Shown here one piece after another: positions 19,268 to 27,921 of a stretch of 64,000 nt of DNA. Both the position numbers and the translations under genes were made by a program. Numbering within the stretch: position 1 is the first letter of the stretch; the number at the start of each line of letters is the position of its first letter. The notes below the pieces were generated by a model. The model ran no database searches and was not told where the DNA came from. It saw only the letters and a list, made by a program, of their open reading frames with translations. The stretch comes from Bacteroidota bacterium (GTDB lineage Bacteria > Bacteroidota > Bacteroidia > Flavobacteriales_E > Vicingaceae), in the NCBI GenBank assembly GCA_016183805.1, contig JACPDX010000013.1, forward strand, positions 62,001-126,000, given 5' to 3'.

Positions 19268-22200
19268 ATGAAAAACATTAAATCGTTAGCCGCAATCCTA
19301 TTTCTTAGCGGAACTTCTTTAATAGCACAAAATCAACCATTAAAAACCTTTGTTAAAGCCAACTCTACCGAAAATTTTATTTCATATAAAACCAACAATC
19401 CGTTAACTGCGGAGTTATTGGTTAATCGTTACAAAACCGATTTAGGCTTGTCTGCTCATGATGAATTGCGTTTATCCAAAAAAGAAAACGATTCGCAAGG
19501 GTTTATCCATTATCGGTTTCAACAGTATTTTAATGGCGTTGAAGTTTTTGGGTCGCAATATTTAGTTCACGAAAAAAACAATTCGCTTACTTCTTCCAAC
19601 GGAAAATTAACAAAAGGAATTGAAGCAACTACCGGTTCAGCTATATCTCCTAACCAAGCCATACAAAAAGCCATTGCTTTTATCGGCGCTAAACAATACA
19701 TGTGGCAAGTAAACGGAAACGAACAAGAATTAAAACGTATTAAAAATGATGTAAATGCAACCTACTTTCCAACAGCTAAATTGGTGTGGTTCGACAAGTA
19801 TTTTACACAAGCGGGTGGTCAATATCAATTGGCGTATAAAGTAGAAGTTTTTGCTCAACAGCCACTTGTAAAAAAAGATGTTTTTGTAAGTGCCACAACC
19901 GGCGAAATTTTACACAGCATCAATAAAATTCATACTACCGAAGTAGATGGAACTGCGATAACCAAATATGCAGGAACAAAATCAATAAAAACAGATTCGG
20001 TTGCTGTTGGTCAGTATCGTTTACGAGAAGTTTCGAGAGGTGGAGGTTTAGAAACTTACAACATGCAACAGGGTACTAATTATGGAGCTGCTATTGATTT
20101 TACTGATACCGATAACCTGTGGAACAATGTAAATGCTCAGCAAGACGAAGCTGCAACCGATGCACATTGGTCGTCGGAAATGACGTATGATTATTATTTT
20201 ACCCAACACAGTAGAAACAGCTACGACAATGCAGGAACAAAATTATTGAGTTATGTGCATTATGATGTAGATTATGCCAACGCTTTTTGGGATGGATTGC
20301 GAATGACTTATGGCGATGGCGATGGAACAACTTACACCGCCTTAACTTCGTTGGATGTTTGTGGACACGAAATTACGCATGGAGTAACAGAATATACTGC
20401 CAATTTAGTTTACCAAAATGAATCGGGTGCGTTAAATGAATCGTTTAGCGATGTTTTTGGTACAGCCATTGAATTTTATGGCGACCCAACCAACGCAGAT
20501 TGGTTTATTGGTGAAGATTTTGATGTAAATGGTGATGGCTTCCGTTCGATGGAAGACCCAAATTCAAAAAATGACCCGGATACGTATTTAGGAAATTTTT
20601 GGGAATTTACTGCTGCCGATAATGGTGGTGTTCATACCAACAGTGGTGTTCAAAATTATTGGTTTTACCTGCTTTCTGTTGGAGGAACAGGCACGAACGA
20701 TAACGGCTATACCTACAGTTTAGCAGGTATTGGCATAGATAAAGCTGCTGCCATTGCTTACCGTAATTTATCGGTTTATCTAACTCAAAGTTCTACCTAT
20801 AACGATGCTCGTTTAGGTTCTATTCAAGCTGCTGAAGATTTATTTGGAGCTTGTTCTAACGAAGTTTTAGAAACTTCTAAAGCTTGGGCTGCTGTTGGTG
20901 TTGGTTTTGCCATCGAAGACAATGATTTAACGATATTAAACATTGAGTCGCCTTTTACAGCTTGTGCCTTAACCAATGCAGAGAATGTAACCATTGTATT
21001 AAGAAACAACGGTTGTGTGGTTGATTTTCCTGCCGGAACAAATATCCCCGTTTCTTATCGAGTAGATGGTGGTAGTGTTGTAAACGAAACCATTGTTTTA
21101 GCCGGTAATTTTAATGCAGAAGATTCGTTAACCTATACCTTTACTGCTCCTGCAGATTTATCTGTTATTGGCAACCACACCGTTGATGCTTGGGTTAAAT
21201 ATAGTATCGATGCTCAGCCTTTAAACGATAGTATTGTTGGTTATGCAGTTGAAAACAAAATTCAACAAAATGTTGATTTAGCGTTGACCGAAATTGTTTC
21301 TCCAAATTCTGATTGTCATTTTGGTACCAACGAACAGGTAGAACTTAAATTTCAGTTTTTAGGTTGCGATTCACTAGCTGCCGGGACAACTATTGATTTG
21401 GTTTATCAACACAATGGAGCAACTCCAATCACAGAATCCTTGAACTTAGCACAAACCATTTATGCCAACGATTTCGTAAATTATACGTTTACCGCACCCA
21501 TCAATTTATCGGCAAACGGAACGCATACTGTTAATGCCTGGACAGCTTTTGCAATAGACAACATGAATGGAAATGATACCATTAACAATCATTTGGTAAA
21601 ACATCCTTATCCGGTTATTCAAAATCAAGCAGTAACTTTCGAAAATGCTACTGCGGTGTTGGATACAGTGATTTTAAAAAACAATGTGGAATCTGATGTT
21701 TTAGTGTCGAATGTATTTGCAGCATCAGGAACAAAATCGTTACAATTTACGGGTGGCGATCCTATTAATTCTGGCATTACACCAAATTTAGATACTGTTG
21801 GATTTTGGCTTCATAACATTGAATTTGCCGCTGAAGCTAAATTTTGTGTGGACGCAACTACTTGGACATCAGCAAACATGCAATTTAATTTAAAACAAAC
21901 CATGTCTAAAGCCTATAATTTACAATTTGGGCAAATGGTTCCCGAAGCAAGTAGTTTAAGAGTAGTGGTAAATGGCACTCAAGTAAGTCCAAACTATAGA
22001 CCGGCTACTGAAAGTGGCGACCCTTTTGTGTTACAACAACTTGACTTAAATGCGTATGCCGGAACTGAGTTTGAAGTGGTTTTCGAAACCCGTATGGGTT
22101 TTAGCAAAGCTGCCGACCCAACTTCAGGATTCCCTTTTTTAAGTCAAGGTGATAATGCTTTTGTAGATAATTTGGTTTTCTCTGAAATTCCTGTTGGAGT

Positions 22201-22456
22201 TGCAGAAAACAGTCCAAAACAGACTGTTGCAATCTATCCTAACCCAACCGACGGGAAAGTAACACTTCAATTAAAGAACACCAAAAATGAACTGGTTACT
22301 ATTGAAGTAGTAAATATTGTTGGTGAAGTAGTGTATAGTGTAACCAAGAGTTTGAATAGTGTTAGCATTGATTTATCTAACCAACCTAACGGAATTTATT
22401 TACTGAAAGTGACAACCAATGAGCAACAAACGGTAGAAAAATTAATAAAACAGTAA
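19268..22456 (+). CDS. M4 (thermolysin-like) metallopeptidase with T9SS C-terminal domain
   Basis: VCGHEITHGVTEYTANLVYQNESGALNESFSDVFG (HExxH...E); C-terminal IYPNPTDGKVTL...KLIKQ. Confidence 0.95.
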   Translation: MKNIKSLAAILFLSGTSLIAQNQPLKTFVKANSTENFISYKTNNPLTAELLVNRYKTDLGLSAHDELRLSKKENDSQGFIHYRFQQYFNGVEVFGSQYLVHEKNNSLTSSNGKLTKGIEATTGSAISPNQAIQKAIAFIGAKQYMWQVNGNEQELKRIKNDVNATYFPTAKLVWFDKYFTQAGGQYQLAYKVEVFAQQPLVKKDVFVSATTGEILHSINKIHTTEVDGTAITKYAGTKSIKTDSVAVGQYRLREVSRGGGLETYNMQQGTNYGAAIDFTDTDNLWNNVNAQQDEAATDAHWSSEMTYDYYFTQHSRNSYDNAGTKLLSYVHYDVDYANAFWDGLRMTYGDGDGTTYTALTSLDVCGHEITHGVTEYTANLVYQNESGALNESFSDVFGTAIEFYGDPTNADWFIGEDFDVNGDGFRSMEDPNSKNDPDTYLGNFWEFTAADNGGVHTNSGVQNYWFYLLSVGGTGTNDNGYTYSLAGIGIDKAAAIAYRNLSVYLTQSSTYNDARLGSIQAAEDLFGACSNEVLETSKAWAAVGVGFAIEDNDLTILNIESPFTACALTNAENVTIVLRNNGCVVDFPAGTNIPVSYRVDGGSVVNETIVLAGNFNAEDSLTYTFTAPADLSVIGNHTVDAWVKYSIDAQPLNDSIVGYAVENKIQQNVDLALTEIVSPNSDCHFGTNEQVELKFQFLGCDSLAAGTTIDLVYQHNGATPITESLNLAQTIYANDFVNYTFTAPINLSANGTHTVNAWTAFAIDNMNGNDTINNHLVKHPYPVIQNQAVTFENATAVLDTVILKNNVESDVLVSNVFAASGTKSLQFTGGDPINSGITPNLDTVGFWLHNIEFAAEAKFCVDATTWTSANMQFNLKQTMSKAYNLQFGQMVPEASSLRVVVNGTQVSPNYRPATESGDPFVLQQLDLNAYAGTEFEVVFETRMGFSKAADPTSGFPFLSQGDNAFVDNLVFSEIPVGVAENSPKQTVAIYPNPTDGKVTLQLKNTKNELVTIEVVNIVGEVVYSVTKSLNSVSIDLSNQPNGIYLLKVTTNEQQTVEKLIKQ

Positions 22457-22457
22457 A

Positions 22458-22922
22458 TTATTCTAAAGCCGAAAGTTTTTTATACAATTCTTGATGAAAA
22501 TCTACTATTTTTTGAGGTGGATTATAATTGTTAGCACCCCAAACAATTTTATTTTGAGAGGTTTCTCCATCTCTAATTTCAAAATATTTCGACATATTTC
22601 CTGGAGCATTTAGTTCAAATGTAGCTAGACCTAATTCAATAATTTGATTTGAAAAATATTTCAAATCAGCTTCCGATAATTGTTTTACAAAAACATCTCG
22701 TTCGTAATTAAAATCTCGTTTATAAACCTTTCCATCATCGCTAAACGAATATTCGGTATAAGCTCCGGTAAAACCACCACCTTGTCCCACAGCATATCGT
22801 TTAATTGTTGTAGTTGTGTTTTGAGGTAACGATTTACACGAAGTAAAAAACATCAAACTAATGATTACAAAAGAGAAAAAGGGTTTGTTTTTTTTATGGA
22901 ATAGTTTAAAAATCATCATCAT
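22458..22922 (-). CDS. Small lipoprotein, hypothetical (start corrected inward from 22982)
   Basis: MMMIFKLFHKKNKPFFSFVIISLMFFTSC lipobox-like signal; the longer ORF start would overlap the divergent tonB-like gene. Confidence 0.6.
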   Translation of the reverse strand: MMMIFKLFHKKNKPFFSFVIISLMFFTSCKSLPQNTTTTIKRYAVGQGGGFTGAYTEYSFSDDGKVYKRDFNYERDVFVKQLSEADLKYFSNQIIELGLATFELNAPGNMSKYFEIRDGETSQNKIVWGANNYNPPQKIVDFHQELYKKLSALE

Positions 22923-22980
22923 ACATACTAAAACTACACAAAAGTAAGTTTTATAGTAACTAACTCCTAAACTTAAAACC

Positions 22981-23712
22981 ATGAACTCAACAGAAAAACC
23001 AAAAAATGGTTTGGAAAAACTTCGAGGAATTTTTTTTCAAATCGGGCTTATTGTAGCAACATCTATCACTTTTTTAGCTTTCGAATGGACTTTTCCAGTT
23101 TATGTTGCAGATTTACCACAACCAATAATAGCGGTTGAAGGTGATTTTGAGTTGCCTCCTGTAACTTATTCGAGTGTTCCAAAAAAACCTGAAGTAAAAA
23201 TGCCTGTTTTAAAAGTAAATCCTACACAATTTAATATTGTAAAAACAGACCCCATTAATCCAACAATTGATCCAAATCCAATTGTTGACCCCGACCCTGT
23301 TTTTGACCCAAACAAATGGACAAAACCAGAGGTGGTTGAGCCAGAAGAAGCACCTTTACCAGCAGCAGGAAAAATGCCTTTTTATAAAAATTGTGAAAAT
23401 GCAGATGAAAATGCTAGAAAATCGTGTACTGAAGAAGAAATGTATAAACATTTTAGAAAAACCTTAAAAATACCTGAACTTATCAAAGATATGGGAAAGG
23501 CAGAATACACAGCTCATGTTTACTTTGAAGTAAATAAAAAAGGACAAGTAAAAAATGTAAAAGTGTTAAATAGTGGCAGAATTCATCCGTTGTTAGAAGC
23601 CGAAGCTATTAAAGCCGTTAGTACTTTGCCAGAATTAATTCCAGCAGTAAATCATGGAAAAGAAGTTGCTATTTATTATTCAATACCAATAAAATTTATT
23701 GTTAAAGAATAA
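22981..23712 (+). CDS. Energy transducer TonB-like protein
   Basis: Single TM, Pro-rich region, C-terminal AHVYFEVNKKGQVKNVKVLNSGRIHPLLEAEAIKAVSTLPELIPAVNHGKEVAIYYSIPIKF. Confidence 0.85.
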   Translation: MNSTEKPKNGLEKLRGIFFQIGLIVATSITFLAFEWTFPVYVADLPQPIIAVEGDFELPPVTYSSVPKKPEVKMPVLKVNPTQFNIVKTDPINPTIDPNPIVDPDPVFDPNKWTKPEVVEPEEAPLPAAGKMPFYKNCENADENARKSCTEEEMYKHFRKTLKIPELIKDMGKAEYTAHVYFEVNKKGQVKNVKVLNSGRIHPLLEAEAIKAVSTLPELIPAVNHGKEVAIYYSIPIKFIVKE

Positions 23713-23722
23713 TAAAACAACA

Positions 23723-23755
23723 AAACCTAACAGGTTTTAAAAACCTGTTAGGTTT
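23723..23755. terminator. Bidirectional terminator-like palindrome (AACCTAACAGGTTTT family)
   Basis: aaacctaacaggttttaaaaacctgttaggttt, 16-bp arms, between convergent genes. Confidence 0.8.
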
Positions 23756-23766
23756 AATTATTAAAA

Positions 23767-24558
23767 CTAAAGACTCTTTGTTCTACCACCATCAACCGGT
23801 AAATTAATACCACTGATGTAACTTGCCGCCGGAGAAACCAAAAATGCAACAGCATTGGCAATTTCTTCGGGTTGGGCAATTCGTTTTAAAGGCACTTCGT
23901 TTGACATGTGTTGTTTAATTTCGTCAACCGATTTACCTTTTTTTGTGGCATTGGTTTCCATAATAGATTGTAACCGAACAGTATCAGTTGCTCCGGGCAA
24001 TACATTGTTTACCGTTATGCCAAACTCACCCAATTCGTTAGCTAAAGTTTTGCTCCAGTTGGCTACAGCACCCCTTATGGTGTTTGAAACTCCTAATCCG
24101 TTTAACGGTTGTTTTACTGAGGTAGAAATAATATTTACAATTCTTCCATAGCCGGAATTTTTCATGCCCTCTTTTACTGCTTGAACCAATATGTGATTAC
24201 ACAACAAATGATTGGTAAAAGCATGAATAAATTCTTCTGTTTTAGCATCTTCTATTAGTCCTCCTGCCGGTCCTCCGGTATTATTTACCAAAATGTTGAT
24301 ATCTATTTCGTTGATTTCAATAAAATCTTCCAATACTAATTTTAACTGTGCAGGTATGGCAAAATCAACTACTAAAAAATGATGAGATTGTCCTTTGGTA
24401 GTATCCAATTCTTTCTTTACAGCAATTAGCTTTTCTTGATTTCGGGCAATTAAAATAACATTTGCCCCTAAGTTGGCTAATTCTAAAGCAATAGCTTTAC
24501 CAATACCTTGTGTACTTCCGCACACAATGGCATTTTTACCGGTTAAATCTAAATTCAT
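23767..24558 (-). CDS. SDR family oxidoreductase
   Basis: NAIVCGSTQGIGKAIALELANLGANVILIAR; C-terminal YISGINLPVDGGRTKSL. Confidence 0.9.
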   Translation of the reverse strand: MNLDLTGKNAIVCGSTQGIGKAIALELANLGANVILIARNQEKLIAVKKELDTTKGQSHHFLVVDFAIPAQLKLVLEDFIEINEIDINILVNNTGGPAGGLIEDAKTEEFIHAFTNHLLCNHILVQAVKEGMKNSGYGRIVNIISTSVKQPLNGLGVSNTIRGAVANWSKTLANELGEFGITVNNVLPGATDTVRLQSIMETNATKKGKSVDEIKQHMSNEVPLKRIAQPEEIANAVAFLVSPAASYISGINLPVDGGRTKSL

Positions 24559-24661
24559 GTTGCTAATTTTTAAGCAAAAATAAGCCTAAATCATTAAGCT
24601 TCTTCTAATTTATTTCTAATTTTCACACAAGTTAGTAAATTACTATTTTTATCAAAATATT

Positions 24662-25687
24662 ATGCAATACAACAACATCGAATATAAAAAACCTTTTTTC
24701 AAAATTGGTGATGAGCTGACTAAATATTTGGTTAACTATTCGCGAGGTATCGAAATTCCATTGCAATATGATGATTTGTTGAGGTTTACTAATTTAATTC
24801 CTTTACAAGATAAAAATGGCAACGATTCGTTATGGAGTGCAGCAATTTATTCGCCCAACGATTTGGATTTTTTATATCCCGGTTTGGTAGAAATGTATCG
24901 GGTGCTTATTTCCGATGGAAGTAAAATTGACCACTTGATTGTAAGTAGCATAGATTATTGTAAGTATGGTAATTCTAAACCATTTCGGATAAAAATTTTG
25001 AATCAGTTGAATGATAATTACGATTATTATTATATTAAAAGAGCCGATGCCTCACGGATTTATGGGTTAGAATTAGAACATTATTTTTCGCCCAATAAAA
25101 TACATTACATCTGTTATAAAAACACCATTGTTGAAGAGCATATTATTGGTATTCCGGGCGACCAGTTTATTAAAGAGTTTGATGAAAAAAAACCGGAGAT
25201 TAATCTGGTTCGGTTAGCAAAAGAATTTGTAAAATTTAACGAACGTTGTTTTGTGCGTTTATTGGGCGATATGCGTGCCTACAACTTTGTAATTGTAGTA
25301 ACTCAGGATTTTGACCAAATTCAATACCGAATTAGAGCCATTGATTTTGACCAACAAAGTTATGAAGGCAGATACAAAATTTATTTACCCCAATTTTATA
25401 AAGACAATATTTTTTATGTGAAGTTGGCTCAAACTTTAATGAAAGCAGAAACAGCCGAACAATATTTTATTGAAGAGCAATCGTTGCTAAAAAAACGTTA
25501 CCTCAGCCATAAATATCAAATAGATTATTTAATTGACATCATTAAAAATGATACCATAGCTCCGTTAAACTATGAACAAAATTTAAAAACAGAACTGGCT
25601 AAATTTTATAAATTACCTAGTTTTAACGAATGTAAAAACATGGGCGAAATTTTAGAATTAAATATTAAAACACGATTACAACTTTAA
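24662..25687 (+). CDS. Hypothetical protein upstream of the kynurenine-pathway genes
   Basis: 341-aa ORF, no family recognised. Confidence 0.75.
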   Translation: MQYNNIEYKKPFFKIGDELTKYLVNYSRGIEIPLQYDDLLRFTNLIPLQDKNGNDSLWSAAIYSPNDLDFLYPGLVEMYRVLISDGSKIDHLIVSSIDYCKYGNSKPFRIKILNQLNDNYDYYYIKRADASRIYGLELEHYFSPNKIHYICYKNTIVEEHIIGIPGDQFIKEFDEKKPEINLVRLAKEFVKFNERCFVRLLGDMRAYNFVIVVTQDFDQIQYRIRAIDFDQQSYEGRYKIYLPQFYKDNIFYVKLAQTLMKAETAEQYFIEEQSLLKKRYLSHKYQIDYLIDIIKNDTIAPLNYEQNLKTELAKFYKLPSFNECKNMGEILELNIKTRLQL

Positions 25688-25736
25688 AAATTTCAAATAA
25701 ACATGTACTTTAGTAGGCGTATAAAAATATAAACGT

Positions 25737-26273
25737 ATGGAAACCAGAAGACCGTTCAACCTCAATAAGTGGATAGAAGACAACAAAGACAAACTGAAAC
25801 CCCCGGTGGCTAATAAAAATTTATACAATGAATCGGGCGATTACATTGTAATGATTGTTGGTGGACCCAATGCACGAAAAGACTATCATTTTAACGAAAC
25901 TGAAGAATTGTTCTATCAGCTAAAGGGCGATATTGAAGTAACCATTCAGGAAAACGGTAAAGCCGTGAAAATACCTATCCATGAAGGCGATATGTTTTTG
26001 TTGCCGGCAAATATTCCGCATTCACCGGTTCGTTCCGAAGGTTCAATTGGTTTGGTAATTGAACGCAAACGAAAAGGAACCAGCTTAAAAGATGGTTTGA
26101 TGTGGTTTTGCGAAAAATGCAACAACAAACTGTACGAAGAACGCTTTACCTTAGACGATATAGAAAAAGGGTTTTTGCCAACATTTACCCGTTTTTACAA
26201 TTCTGTTGATTTACGAACCTGCAAAAGTTGCGGACATGTAATGGAATCAGACCCTAAATTTACTAATATGTGA
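25737..26273 (+). CDS. nbaC: 3-hydroxyanthranilate 3,4-dioxygenase
   Basis: RRPFNLNKWIEDNKDKLKPPVANKNLY; GGPNARKDYHFNETEELFYQLKGD; C-terminal Cys pairs CEKC / CKSC. Confidence 0.93.
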   Translation: METRRPFNLNKWIEDNKDKLKPPVANKNLYNESGDYIVMIVGGPNARKDYHFNETEELFYQLKGDIEVTIQENGKAVKIPIHEGDMFLLPANIPHSPVRSEGSIGLVIERKRKGTSLKDGLMWFCEKCNNKLYEERFTLDDIEKGFLPTFTRFYNSVDLRTCKSCGHVMESDPKFTNM

Positions 26274-26274
26274 T

Positions 26275-26320
26275 TGGGTAGTGGTGAGGAGTGGGTGATG
26301 GGTGGAGAGTGAGTGATGGG
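26275..26320. repeat. Left terminal repeat of four-helix-bundle cassette
   Basis: gggtagtggtgaggagtgggtgatgggtggagagtgagtgatggg; inverse of the right-hand repeat. Confidence 0.75.
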
Positions 26321-26336
26321 TATTAATTATTGTGAA

Positions 26337-26699
26337 ATGAGTGACGAAAAAAATTATAAAAATTTAGATGTGTGGAAAGAAGCTAGGAAACTTGTTTCCT
26401 TAATTTATGTGCTAACCAATGAATTTCCTGAGGATGAAAAATTTGGGTTAACCTCTCAAATTAAACGAGCAGTAATTTCCGTTCCATCAAATATAGCCGA
26501 AGGAATGGGTAGAAATTCGAGTAAAGAAACTCGCCAGTTTTTTTACATTGCAAAAGGTTCTTTATATGAAATTGAAACGCAAATTTATTTAGCATTAGAT
26601 TTAAATTTCATCACAGAGGAAAAAGCTGAACAGATTTTTCCTCAAATTATTACCGTTCGTAAATTAATAATCGGTTATATCAAATATTTAGATAGATGA
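26337..26699 (+). CDS. Four helix bundle protein (S23 / 23S rRNA intervening-sequence protein family)
   Basis: KNLDVWKEARKLVSLIYVLTNEFPEDEKFGLTSQIKRAVISVPSNIAEGMGRNSSKETRQFFYIAKGSLYEIETQI; start taken as MSDEKNY. Confidence 0.93.
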   Translation: MSDEKNYKNLDVWKEARKLVSLIYVLTNEFPEDEKFGLTSQIKRAVISVPSNIAEGMGRNSSKETRQFFYIAKGSLYEIETQIYLALDLNFITEEKAEQIFPQIITVRKLIIGYIKYLDR

Positions 26700-27775
26700 C
26701 TTCACTCACAACTCACCACCCATCACCCATCACTCACCACTCACCACTCACCACTCGTAGAATAAACGGTCACGGACATATCTTACCCGAACCCAATCAA
26801 ATCCCTCAATTTATGAAGGACAAGAAATTGTTTTGGATTGACGATGACAAAAAATTTATGCGTCAGGGCGATTGGAGCAGACCCATTACCGACCCGAGTT
26901 TTTTCTTAAAAGAAAAGCTGGAATGGATGGAGAAAAATAAGATTGACCACGGTGTAATGCTTAATTTATCGCAGGTGTATTGCAACGGATGGACAAAACA
27001 AGATGCTGTTGATGCCATTCGCTGGCAAAACGATTTTAATGCCGAAATACAACACCAATTTCCCGATAAATTTACCAACGGCTTTGTGGTTCAGCCCTTG
27101 TACATGGACGAAGCTTTAAAAGAAATAGAGCGTTGTGTAAATAAACTCTACTTAAAATTGTTGTGTTTACCCACTCACTTTTTAAATGCTAAAAACGAGT
27201 GGATTTCGGTTGCCGACGAAAGCTGTTTTCCAATTTACGAATTGGCAAACAAATACAAATTAGCCATAGAAATTCATCCTTATGATGCCGAAAAAATGGT
27301 GGCACTGAAAGACAATTTTTGGCGTTTTCATTTGGTATGGATGATGGCACAAAGTGCCGACACGTTGCATTTGTTTACCTTAAAAAACATCCCGAATTTA
27401 TTCCCTGACATTCGCACTTGTTTTGCACACGGTTGTATGCTGGGGCAAGCCAATTATGGCAGACGAGTACAAGGTTTTGAAGGCAGACCCGATTTGTTTA
27501 AAGGAACAGAAAGTCCAAAAACCACACTTGGTCATCCCAACTTGTTTTTTGATACGTTGGTACACGACCCTTACACTTTGCAATTGTTAAAGCACCGAGT
27601 AGGCGTACCACAAATTATTGCCGGACTCGACGACCCTTACCCGCTTGGCGAAATGGAATCTGTTCCGAATTCTTATCCAGGAAAAGTAATCGACGATGCC
27701 GTAAAACTTCATATTTTAACCGAAAAAGATGCCACCAACATTTGGCACGATAACGTGTTGAAGTGGTTGGGGTAG
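26696..27775 (+). CDS. Amidohydrolase, aminocarboxymuconate-semialdehyde decarboxylase (ACMSD)-like
   Basis: INGHGHILPEPNQIPQFM (HxH), FAHGCMLGQANYGRR, IIAGLDDPYPLGE; follows 3-hydroxyanthranilate dioxygenase. Confidence 0.88.
   Translation: MTSLTTHHPSPITHHSPLTTRRINGHGHILPEPNQIPQFMKDKKLFWIDDDKKFMRQGDWSRPITDPSFFLKEKLEWMEKNKIDHGVMLNLSQVYCNGWTKQDAVDAIRWQNDFNAEIQHQFPDKFTNGFVVQPLYMDEALKEIERCVNKLYLKLLCLPTHFLNAKNEWISVADESCFPIYELANKYKLAIEIHPYDAEKMVALKDNFWRFHLVWMMAQSADTLHLFTLKNIPNLFPDIRTCFAHGCMLGQANYGRRVQGFEGRPDLFKGTESPKTTLGHPNLFFDTLVHDPYTLQLLKHRVGVPQIIAGLDDPYPLGEMESVPNSYPGKVIDDAVKLHILTEKDATNIWHDNVLKWLG
26701..26757. repeat. Right terminal repeat of four-helix-bundle cassette (inside the ACMSD-like ORF)
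   Basis: cactcacaactcaccacccatcacccatcactcaccactcaccactcaccactcg. Confidence 0.8.
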
Positions 27776-27813
27776 TTTGTTGCTTTTTTAGTTATATTTG
27801 AAAATAAATAAAC

Positions 27814-27866
27814 CTCAACTCGAGTTGAGTATATCTACCAAAATAGATATAGATATACTCAGTTTT
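27814..27866. terminator. Adjacent palindromes, probable terminator after the ACMSD-like gene
   Basis: CTCAACTCGAGTTGAG (perfect 16 bp) overlapping GAGTATATCT...AGATATACTC followed by agttttttg. Confidence 0.6.
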
Positions 27867-27921
27867 TTGTGCTTTAGTTAAGGGTATAAACAAGTTAGCC
27901 GAAATACAAACACAACTGCGA

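Noticed and set aside
26275-26757. CRISPR-like array from repeated CACTCACC units
   Set aside because: Units are short, contiguous and degenerate with no spacers and no cas genes.
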